NCBI GenBank assembly: GCA_028692395.1
Contig: JAQUXP010000002.1
Coordinates: 62,001 to 126,000 of the forward strand
DNA from: Lachnospiraceae bacterium
GTDB lineage: Bacteria > Bacillota > Clostridia > Lachnospirales > Lachnospiraceae
Direction of reading: 5' to 3'
Length of the DNA: 64,000 nucleotides
In this document: positions 1 to 7,078 of the stretch, in pieces
Position numbering within the stretch: the first letter of the stretch is position 1
Layout of the letters: each line of letters starts with the position of its first letter
The notes under the pieces: model-generated
The model's input: the letters and a program-made list of their open reading frames with translations, nothing else
Database searches by the model: none
What the model was told of the DNA's origin: nothing
Position numbers and translations under genes: made by a program

Positions 1-1320
1 ATCTTAAAAAGAGCATTGATGACATGGATTGTGTTTTTAATTTTCTGTGTCAATACCTATGAATATCCTCTGATTGTGACGGCACAGTCAGAGGATATCA
101 GACAGGCCGACCTTTATGCAAGGTCGGCCTGTCTGATGGATGGGGAAAGCGGAGCCATATTATATGGAAAAGGTGAGACGATTCCGCTGGCCAACGCCAG
201 TACTACCAAGATTCTGACCTGTATTCTCGCTCTGGAGCAGGGGGATCTGGGGCAGCAGATTGTGGTCAGCGAACGGGCGGCGAAGGCACCGAAGGTACAT
301 CTGGGCGCTCCTGCCGGAAGAAGCTTTCTCCTGCAGGATCTGCTGTATGCCCTGATGCTGGAATCTTATAATGATGCCGCCATTATGGTGGCAGAGGGCG
401 TTGCAGGTTCGGTGGAGGAGTTTGCAAAACGTATGAATACGCTGGCAGGTGACATCGGATGTCAGGATACGTACTTTATCACGCCAAATGGACTGGATGA
501 CAAGGATGATTTCGGAATCCATCACACTACAGCATCGGATCTCGCATTAATCATGCGTTACTGCATCAACATTTCCGAAAAAAGAGACCAGTTTCTTACG
601 ATTACAGAGACGCCCTCCTACAGCTTTTGGGATTGTGAAAACAAACAGTTATATAATTGCTCCAATCACAATGCCTTTCTTGGCATGATGGAAGGAGCCA
701 TCAGCGGAAAAACCGGTTTTACTGCAGATGCAGGCTACTGTTATGTTGGAGCCTTAAGAAGGGATGGAAAATGCCTGATCGTGTCTCTACTGGCCTGTGG
801 ATGGCCCAATAATAAAGCCTATAAGTGGTCTGATACCAGGAAACTGATGACCTACGGACTGGAAAATTTTGAAAAGAAAGAATTGTTTGAGGAGGATCTG
901 CTGCCGGGAAAAATTCCGGTTCTTAAGGGACAATATCAGCCGCCCCAAAGCAGCGCAAGTGTGGGACTGCAGTATGAGCAGGGAGACAGTATGAAAAAGG
1001 TGAGCATGCTCATAAAGAAGGATGCAAAGATTTCCGTGGAAAAAAAACTTCCCCAGGTGCTGGAAGCACCAGTAAAAGCAGGAACACCGGTTGGAGAAAT
1101 CAGTTACTACTGCGGGACGAAAAAGCTGGCTGGCTATCCGGTATCCACAGACGCTGATGTGCCACGGATTAACTATGCCTGGTGCCTGAAAAAAGTATCC
1201 TACTGTTTCTTTACCAGGCCGGATATTCGTGCTATACTATCTGTAAATATCCTAAAAGGAGATCCTACCTATGAATCAGGCATTACATCTGTTATTAAAA
1301 GCACTGTCAGATCCGGATGA
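1..1320 (+). CDS. dacF: D-alanyl-D-alanine carboxypeptidase (DacF-like, S11 family), probably 5' truncated by window edge
   Basis: Penicillin-binding D,D-carboxypeptidase that trims the terminal D-Ala from peptidoglycan stem peptides outside the membrane. All three active-site motifs are visible (numbered from the ORF-track start at base 16): STTK near residue 62 with the nucleophilic Ser, SYN near 117 and KTG near 232. A hydrophobic export segment (WIVFLIFCV) opens the protein, and a beta-rich C-terminal domain follows the catalytic domain. The frame is open back to base 1 and the codons before base 16 encode a Lys-Arg pair that would suit a signal-peptide n-region, so the true start is probably upstream; TTG at 16 or ATG at 19 are alternatives. 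The 3' end overlaps the next gene by 50 nt in another frame. The coding sequence contains two adjacent perfect inverted repeats at 63-137 (see findings). Family assignment is firm; the exact paralogue (DacF or DacB) is not. Confidence 0.9.
   Translation: MLKRALMTWIVFLIFCVNTYEYPLIVTAQSEDIRQADLYARSACLMDGESGAILYGKGETIPLANASTTKILTCILALEQGDLGQQIVVSERAAKAPKVHLGAPAGRSFLLQDLLYALMLESYNDAAIMVAEGVAGSVEEFAKRMNTLAGDIGCQDTYFITPNGLDDKDDFGIHHTTASDLALIMRYCINISEKRDQFLTITETPSYSFWDCENKQLYNCSNHNAFLGMMEGAISGKTGFTADAGYCYVGALRRDGKCLIVSLLACGWPNNKAYKWSDTRKLMTYGLENFEKKELFEEDLLPGKIPVLKGQYQPPQSSASVGLQYEQGDSMKKVSMLIKKDAKISVEKKLPQVLEAPVKAGTPVGEISYYCGTKKLAGYPVSTDADVPRINYAWCLKKVSYCFFTRPDIRAILSVNILKGDPTYESGITSVIKSTVRSG
63..137. 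repeat. Two adjacent perfect inverted repeats inside the 5' part of the carboxypeptidase gene
   Basis: Bases 63-73 and 88-98 form an 11-bp perfect inverted repeat (ATATCCTCTGA) with a 14-nt loop. Bases 97-114 and 120-137 form an 18-bp perfect inverted repeat (ATCAGACAGGCCGACCTT) with a 5-nt loop. No T-run follows, so it does not look like a terminator. It lies just after the signal peptide in coding sequence. A quasi-palindrome template-switch event or an mRNA structure are both possible. Confidence 0.85.
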
Positions 1321-2272
1321 GCATCTGGATGTTACCAAATCAAGGCAGCTGATGAATCTGAAAGCCTTTGATCCTTTGAAGCCTCTGTACCTGACGAGAG
1401 ATGAAACTGCAGAAGTGGATGACCATATGATATCCTATCGCATCTATTTTCCACATGAAGATGCCAGCATGGCAGCGAAGATTGACAGAGGGACAGAACG
1501 CAGGCAGTCAGTCCTCTATCCTGTTATTTTTTATATTCATGGTGGTGGATTTTCTACGGAAAGTGTGGAAAGCTATAATAAGATCTGCTGGAATCTTTCC
1601 AGGAGAACCGGACATATTGTGGCTGCCATTGACTATCCCCTGGCACCGGAACATCGTTTTCCGGTGCAGATCCAGGAATGCTATTCCCTGGCAAAAGCAC
1701 TGTATCAGAATCAGACTGTGATACCGGTTGATCCGGAGAAGTTCATCATCATGGGTGACAGTGCCGGTGGAAACCTTACGGCGGCGGTCTGCCAGATGGC
1801 AAGAGACAAAAAGGAGTTTCTGCCCAAACGTCAGATCTTGATTTATCCCTGCGTGAATAATGATTACTCGGAAAACAGTCCCTTTCCCTCTGTGATGGAA
1901 AACGGACGAGACTATCTGCTCACAAGATTGAATATGGTTGATTATCTTGACTTCTATCAAGGCAAGGCAGAGGACCGGCAGAATCCGTATTTTGCCCCTC
2001 TCATGGCAGAGGACTACAGCGGACTTCCGGATGCCCTTGTGATCACCGGCGAATTCGACCCTCTGCGGGATGAGGGAGAAGAGTATGCAAGGCGGATGCG
2101 TGAGGCTGGCGTGTCAGTGGAACATCACAGAATTTCGGACGCCATCCATGGATTTTTCCTGCTTCCCACACATTATCCTTCTGTTCGGGAGACTTATGAA
2201 TACATAAATGAATTTCTAAGTGAGGTGGATAGCAGTGTTTCAAACGAGGAAAACCAATTGGAGAACGCTTGA
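1271..2272 (+). CDS. alpha/beta hydrolase, HSL/acetyl-esterase (Aes-like) family
   Basis: Predicted cytoplasmic carboxylesterase of the hormone-sensitive-lipase family. The oxyanion-hole motif HGGG lies near residue 90, the nucleophile elbow GDSAGG near 162 (Ser164), and the likely catalytic Asp (EFDPLRD, near 263) and His (DAIHGF, near 293) complete the triad. Length of 333 aa is normal for the family and no signal peptide is present. The ATG at 1271 is well supported by AAAGGAGAT upstream. It starts 50 nt inside the end of the carboxypeptidase gene and its own 3' end overlaps the next gene, suggesting translational coupling of all three. The natural substrate cannot be told from sequence; short-chain acyl esters are usual for the family. 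Confidence 0.88.
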   Translation: MNQALHLLLKALSDPDEHLDVTKSRQLMNLKAFDPLKPLYLTRDETAEVDDHMISYRIYFPHEDASMAAKIDRGTERRQSVLYPVIFYIHGGGFSTESVESYNKICWNLSRRTGHIVAAIDYPLAPEHRFPVQIQECYSLAKALYQNQTVIPVDPEKFIIMGDSAGGNLTAAVCQMARDKKEFLPKRQILIYPCVNNDYSENSPFPSVMENGRDYLLTRLNMVDYLDFYQGKAEDRQNPYFAPLMAEDYSGLPDALVITGEFDPLRDEGEEYARRMREAGVSVEHHRISDAIHGFFLLPTHYPSVRETYEYINEFLSEVDSSVSNEENQLENA

Positions 2273-4076
2273 GAATACAGCCAAGATATTTCCGGCAACC
2301 AGTGGGAGAGAGGATGAACGGGTCTTTCGTTTTGCCTGTGAACTGATAGAAGAGATAGACTGCGAAGCTCTTCAGAAAGCACTTGACCAGACAGTGAAGG
2401 ATTATCCCATGTTTCTGTGTGTGCTGCGCAAAGGTCTTTTCTGGAACTATCTGGAGGAGTCTGCTCTTCACCCGGTAGTGGAGGAGGAACAGCGTCTGCC
2501 CTGCAGTGCTCTGTATGTGCGGGATCAGAAAAATCTGCTGTTTCAGGTATCCTATTACAAAAAGAGAATTAATTTTGAAACCTATCATGCCCTGACAGAC
2601 GGGACAGGTGCACTTCATTTTCTGCAGCGGCTGATCTATCATTATCTGCACCTGCTGCATCCGGATACAGTTGCGGCAGGTGCCATCCTGGAAAGCATCA
2701 GTTCTTCCCAGGATGATCAGATGGAGGATGGATTTGAAAAGTATTACGGAAGCGAAGAAAATGCAGACGATATTCCAAAGTACAAGTCCTATCAGTTTAA
2801 GTATCGTCATAAGCTGCAGCGAAGACTGAAGCTCTATGAGGGAATTATTCCCACCTCGCAGATTCTGAAAGCTGCAAGAGAAAGGCATACTACGGTTACC
2901 GTGCTTCTGACTGCCGTATACCTTTGTGCCATAGCAAAGGACATGAAGGTACGGCAGAAAAAGCGTCCTGTGGCACTGATGGTTCCGGTAAATCTCCGAA
3001 GTTATTTTCCTTCAGAATCCATGCGGAATTTTTTTGGATGGATTGATGTGGGGTATGATTTTGGAACTCAGCCCCAGGATCTGGAAAGTGTGATTGCCTA
3101 TGTTTCTGAGTTTTTCAAGAAGGAACTGCAGCAGTCACGTATTGCAGCCCGGATGAATAATCTGATCAAGTTTGAAAAGAATCCCATTGTCAGGATTCTT
3201 CCGTTAGAGCTGAAAACATTATTTATGAAACTGGGTGCCAGATTTTCCAGTGGCGATGACACGGCGGCCTTTTCCAATATCGGAAGAATCACCATGTCAG
3301 AGGCATGCGGTGCTTATATCGATTTTTTTGAGTTTTATACTACAACCCCTTCCATGGAACTTTGTATGTGTTCCTTTGAGGAAAAGATGACCTTGTCTTT
3401 TACCTCGGCTTATGAAACTTCCAAGGTGGAACGGAATTTTTTCTCGATTCTGGAAAACATGGGAATTGAGGTGGAAAAAGTAGCGGGAGCAGATGCTCCG
3501 GTCATGGAAGAGAGATTCCCGGATGTTACAAAACGAAATCAAACCCATGATTTCTGGTATCAGCTCTTTTCCTTCGCAAGCATTGCCCTGGTAGTATTAA
3601 GCGTTATGCTGAACTGGATCGTGACACCTGAAAACCTCTGGTCACATTATGTGGCTGGCGGGACGCTGACGGCATGGATCGTGACTACAGTAGGGTATCG
3701 AAAACGGAGAAATCTACTGAAGAATGCACTTTGGCAGCTGATTCTGATCAGCAGCGGTCTGATTCTGTGGGATTATGCTACCGGCTGGAGGGGCTGGTCA
3801 CTGGATATTGCCCTTCCCTCAGCGATTATTCTTACCCTTGCTGCCATGGGTATCATCGTGGCATGCTTTGGGATGGATTCTCCGGATTATATGATCTACA
3901 TTCTGATCTGTACTATGATGGGTTTTTTGCCATTATTGCTGAAGCTTTTCCATCTGATCCAGTTTCAGATTCCTACTATTATCTGTGCCGGAATCAGTTT
4001 GATTTCACTGGCAGCCGTACTGATCTTTCAGTGGTCAGCGGTGAAAAGTGAACTGACCAAGAAATTCCATATATAG
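2235..4076 (+). CDS. membrane-anchored acyltransferase-like protein (condensation-domain fold, DUF6320-like)
   Basis: About 613 aa in two parts. The N-terminal 420 residues resemble condensation/alcohol-acetyltransferase proteins and carry a HALTDG motif, matching the HxxxDG active-site signature of CoA- or carrier-dependent acyltransferases. The C-terminal 180 residues form five or six hydrophobic segments, giving a membrane anchor. I recall this arrangement from Lachnospiraceae proteins with a DUF6320 tail, but could not check it. GTG at 2220 gives the ORF-track start; GTG at 2235 is preferred because AGGTGG sits six bases upstream of it. The gene overlaps the esterase by tens of bases. With an esterase and a wall carboxypeptidase beside it, a role in acylating or deacylating an envelope lipid or glycan is a reasonable guess, not shown. 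Confidence 0.72.
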   Translation: MFQTRKTNWRTLENTAKIFPATSGREDERVFRFACELIEEIDCEALQKALDQTVKDYPMFLCVLRKGLFWNYLEESALHPVVEEEQRLPCSALYVRDQKNLLFQVSYYKKRINFETYHALTDGTGALHFLQRLIYHYLHLLHPDTVAAGAILESISSSQDDQMEDGFEKYYGSEENADDIPKYKSYQFKYRHKLQRRLKLYEGIIPTSQILKAARERHTTVTVLLTAVYLCAIAKDMKVRQKKRPVALMVPVNLRSYFPSESMRNFFGWIDVGYDFGTQPQDLESVIAYVSEFFKKELQQSRIAARMNNLIKFEKNPIVRILPLELKTLFMKLGARFSSGDDTAAFSNIGRITMSEACGAYIDFFEFYTTTPSMELCMCSFEEKMTLSFTSAYETSKVERNFFSILENMGIEVEKVAGADAPVMEERFPDVTKRNQTHDFWYQLFSFASIALVVLSVMLNWIVTPENLWSHYVAGGTLTAWIVTTVGYRKRRNLLKNALWQLILISSGLILWDYATGWRGWSLDIALPSAIILTLAAMGIIVACFGMDSPDYMIYILICTMMGFLPLLLKLFHLIQFQIPTIICAGISLISLAAVLIFQWSAVKSELTKKFHI

Positions 4077-4087
4077 TCAGAATTTAT

Positions 4088-4332
4088 GGAGCTGTCGCTC
4101 TTCGGTGGCCGCAAGTCCCCCTCTGAGGCCTGAACACGGTTTCGAAGTCCAAGAGTATAAAAAAAAACAACCGATTTTGCTAAAATCATAAGAAATCATC
4201 ATAAACTCGCTGCGCTCAGACAGTATGCTGATTTCTTATAACGCAAAATCGGTTGTTTTGGTATACTTAGGACTTCTGCAAATGTGTTCAGGCCTCATAG
4301 GCGACTTGCGGCCACCGAAGTGCGACAGCTCC
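4088..4332. repeat. Long palindromic element, copy A (plus orientation)
   Basis: A 245-bp near-palindrome that begins 11 bases after the stop of the preceding gene. The arms pair almost end to end: GGAGCTGTCG...CTTCGGTGGCCGCAAGTC on the left matches the complement of the right arm. A 7x8 internal loop (GGTTTCG at 4138-4144 against CTGCAAAT at 4276-4283) and a 22-nt apical loop (4203-4224, AAACTCG...ACAGT) interrupt the stem. A run of T (4333-4338) follows the right arm, so it may also terminate the upstream operon. Copy B at 15681-15919 is the same element inverted. Together with the promoter at 4416-4444 this accounts for most of the 400-bp gap. No ORF in it is credible. Confidence 0.9.
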
Positions 4333-4415
4333 TTTTTTGGGGGGATTCGATGGCTATCGGGGAATTGTTTATAAAAATTTTCGTATTTTTTTGTATATTT
4401 ATAATAAAAAAAGGG

Positions 4416-4444
4416 TTGCCATATTTCACCAATACGTATAAAAT
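4416..4444 (+). promoter_or_regulatory. Sigma-A-type promoter of the marR-ABC operon
   Basis: TTGCCA at 4416-4421, a 17-base spacer and TAAAAT at 4439-4444 (an overlapping TATAAA is also present). It lies just upstream of the palindrome at 4446-4461 and the MarR gene. Confidence 0.6.
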
Positions 4445-4445
4445 A

Positions 4446-4461
4446 AGTTAGACGACTAACT
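4446..4461. promoter_or_regulatory. Probable MarR operator
   Basis: Inverted repeat AGTTAG-ACGA-CTAACT directly downstream of the -10 box and upstream of the ribosome binding site. MarR dimers typically bind palindromes of this size overlapping their own promoter, so autorepression is the likely mode. This is an inference from position and symmetry. Confidence 0.65.
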
Positions 4462-4475
4462 AAAGGAGGAGACCA

Positions 4476-4976
4476 TTGGATTATAACGGAGAAAATGCCG
4501 GGGAGAAAGAGACTGTTCAGCGATGTCTGATGCATATCGTCCACAGCTATACAGCGATATTATTTAGGCAGCTTTCGGAGTATGAGCTTTATCCGGGACA
4601 GATACCGGTGATTATGATTGTTGAAAATCACGACGGATTAAGCCAGAGTGAAATCTGCCAAAAACTGCATATTAAGGCTTCCACAGTTGCAGTTTCCATG
4701 AAAAGGATGGAGAAGAAGGGACTGATTTGCAGGAAGGCAGATGATAAGGATCAGCGTATTACAAGAGTTTATGCTACGGATCAGCTTCATATGATGCATG
4801 ACAGAATTAAGGCACTGGTGAAAGAGGATGAGGAACTGATGCTGAAAGGATTTACAGAGGAGGAAGTCTGTCTTTTGGATGGATTACTGAATCGACTGCT
4901 TGGAAATCTGGAGGTTTTCCAGCCGTCCTGCTGCAGGTCAGACAGAAAAGAAAGAATGAGGAGTAATAAGTTATGA
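4476..4976 (+). CDS. MarR family transcriptional regulator
   Basis: A 166-aa winged-helix regulator. The middle region shows the expected helix-turn-helix and wing (LSQSEICQKLHIKASTVAVS, then MEKKGLICRKADDKDQRITR), with the DxR signature of the MarR wing. The start is TTG at 4476, chosen because AAAGGAGGAG lies at the proper distance and no better ATG exists. Its stop overlaps the start of the first ABC gene (ATGA), so the three genes are one operon. The palindrome between promoter and start suggests that it represses itself and the exporter until a ligand, possibly an exported compound, releases it. A C-terminal Cys-Cys pair (PSCCRS) could be redox- or metal-sensitive but may be chance. Confidence 0.9.
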   Translation: MDYNGENAGEKETVQRCLMHIVHSYTAILFRQLSEYELYPGQIPVIMIVENHDGLSQSEICQKLHIKASTVAVSMKRMEKKGLICRKADDKDQRITRVYATDQLHMMHDRIKALVKEDEELMLKGFTEEEVCLLDGLLNRLLGNLEVFQPSCCRSDRKERMRSNKL

Positions 4977-7078
4977 TAAAAATGTTTCGATACCTGAAAA
5001 AAAGCGCAGGCTATATTGTCATTATTATTGCGCTTTTATTTATTCAGGCGTATTGTGATCTGGCATTGCCGTCTTATACGTCTAAGATTGTAGATACCGG
5101 TATTCAGCAAAAGGGTGTAGAGGATGCTGTTCCGGATCAGATTAGAAAAGATTCTATGGATGCACTGCTGCTTTTGATGCCCCAAAAAGAGCAGACAGCT
5201 GTGACGGATGCCTATACCTTAAAAACTGATATGTATCAGCGCAATACCTTGACAAAAAAAGAACGGGAAAAGATTAATCAGTCAATGGCAAAGGCTATGC
5301 TGATGGTGACCGGCATGAAAGAGCAGGGCGTGGATATCAGTACGATTCCACCGGAGCAGATTCAGCAGATGCTTCCTCAGATGGAGGATAAGATTGATGC
5401 CCTGTCAGACAGTATTGTCACTCAGGCTGCCGTAGCTTATGTGCAGGCAGAATATGAGGCACAGGGACTGAATATCGATACAATTCAGACAAACTATGTA
5501 CTGCATTCCGGACTTTCCATGTTGGGAGTTGCGGCGCTTGCCATGCTGGCGGCAGTTTTGGTAACCTTCCTTGCCAGCCGTGTGGCAGCAAGCCTTGGAC
5601 GTTCCCTGAGAAATCATGTGTTTGAGCAGGTATTAAGCTTTTCCAGCCATGAGATGAACCAGTATTCCACTGCTTCTTTGATTACCAGAAGTACCAATGA
5701 TATCCAGCAGGTTCAGATGTTTATGACGATGCTCTTTCGTATTGTCCTCTATGCACCGATTTTGGGAATTGGAGGTATCATACGGGTACTGCAGACGGAA
5801 AGCTCTATGACCTGGATTCTTGCAATCGGTGTAGCTTTGATTCTTCTTGTAATCCTGGTATTGATGACCGTTGCTATGCCGAAGTTTAAGAAGCTGCAAA
5901 GCCTTATTGACCGGCTGAATCTGGTAATGAGGGAGATTCTTACAGGACTTCCGGTAATCCGTGCATTTTCCACAGAAAAGCATGAGGAAGAGCGTTTTGA
6001 AAAAGCCAATCAGGATCTGACAAAGACAAACCTGTTTGTAAATCGCTGTATGACCTTTATGATGCCGATTATGATGCTGATTATGAATGGTCTGACTGTG
6101 CTAATTGTCTTCTCCGGTGCGCATTCCATCGATGCCGGAAGCCTGCAGGTAGGAGATATGATGGCATTTATTCAGTATGCAATGCAGATTATTATGTCAT
6201 TTTTGATGATTTCCATGGTTTCAGTTATGATGCCCCGTGCCAGTGTATCTGCGAAGCGAATCAATGAGGTACTTGATACGAAGCCCCAGATTCACAGCCC
6301 AAAACAGGCAAAGATCCCAGAGAAAGCAAAATCTGGAGAGATTACCTTTGAGCATGTCAGCTTTTCCTATCCCGGTGCAGAGGAGGAAGTACTTACTGAT
6401 ATCAGCTTTACGGCCAGAAAAGGGGAAACTGTTGCATTTATCGGAAGTACCGGATCTGGTAAGAGTACTCTGATCAATCTGATTCCTCGATTTTATGATG
6501 TGACCGCAGGACGTATTCTGATTGATGGTGTAGATATCCGTGATATGGATCTGAAGGATCTGAGAAGCCGTCTTGGCTATGTACCGCAAAAGGGTGTGCT
6601 TTTCTCAGGAGACATCTCCTCTAACCTGCGTTTTGGTAAGGAAGATGCCAGCCAGGCAGAACTGGAGAAGGCAGCAGAGGTTGCTCAGTCTCTTGACTTT
6701 ATTGAAGAAAAAGAAGAAAAGTTTGATTCTCCTATCGCTCAGGGCGGAACGAATGTTTCCGGCGGCCAGAAGCAGCGTCTCTCCATCGCCAGAGCGATTG
6801 TGAAGAATCCGGAGATCTACATTTTCGATGACAGTTTTTCTGCTTTGGACTATAAAACAGATGCAGCCCTTCGAAAAGCCTTAAAGCAGTATACAAGGGA
6901 TGCCACTTCCCTGATTGTTGCACAGCGAATCAGCACGATTCTGCAGGCAGATCAGATACTGGTGTTAAATGACGGTGTTGTAGCAGGCAGCGGTACTCAT
7001 AAGGAACTGATGAAGACCTGTGAGGTATATCAGCAGATTGCAAAATCCCAGTTGTCAGAGGAGGAACTGAACGTATGA
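4973..7078 (+). CDS. ABC exporter half-transporter with degenerate ATPase site and large external insertion
   Basis: Fused membrane domain and nucleotide-binding domain (701 aa), one half of a heterodimeric multidrug-type exporter. Walker A GSTGSGKST is near residue 489, signature VSGGQ near 595, Walker B and D-loop FDDSFSALD near 618. The residue after the Walker B Asp is Asp instead of the catalytic Glu, so this site is expected to be non-hydrolytic. Between the first and second membrane helices lies an insertion of roughly 120-130 polar residues (about 45-175), predicted to be extracellular, similar in position to the extracellular domain of BmrD. Start ATG overlaps the marR stop. Partner is the next gene. 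Substrate unknown. Confidence 0.9.
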   Translation: MIKMFRYLKKSAGYIVIIIALLFIQAYCDLALPSYTSKIVDTGIQQKGVEDAVPDQIRKDSMDALLLLMPQKEQTAVTDAYTLKTDMYQRNTLTKKEREKINQSMAKAMLMVTGMKEQGVDISTIPPEQIQQMLPQMEDKIDALSDSIVTQAAVAYVQAEYEAQGLNIDTIQTNYVLHSGLSMLGVAALAMLAAVLVTFLASRVAASLGRSLRNHVFEQVLSFSSHEMNQYSTASLITRSTNDIQQVQMFMTMLFRIVLYAPILGIGGIIRVLQTESSMTWILAIGVALILLVILVLMTVAMPKFKKLQSLIDRLNLVMREILTGLPVIRAFSTEKHEEERFEKANQDLTKTNLFVNRCMTFMMPIMMLIMNGLTVLIVFSGAHSIDAGSLQVGDMMAFIQYAMQIIMSFLMISMVSVMMPRASVSAKRINEVLDTKPQIHSPKQAKIPEKAKSGEITFEHVSFSYPGAEEEVLTDISFTARKGETVAFIGSTGSGKSTLINLIPRFYDVTAGRILIDGVDIRDMDLKDLRSRLGYVPQKGVLFSGDISSNLRFGKEDASQAELEKAAEVAQSLDFIEEKEEKFDSPIAQGGTNVSGGQKQRLSIARAIVKNPEIYIFDDSFSALDYKTDAALRKALKQYTRDATSLIVAQRISTILQADQILVLNDGVVAGSGTHKELMKTCEVYQQIAKSQLSEEELNV

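Noticed and set aside
2043-2888. 281-aa minus-strand ORF
   Set aside because: Antisense shadow of the esterase and acyltransferase-like genes, Cys/His/Arg-rich without any motif or ribosome binding site.
4236-4544. 102-aa minus-strand ORF
   Set aside because: It crosses palindromic element A, the marR promoter and the start of marR on the opposite strand; no coding signals.
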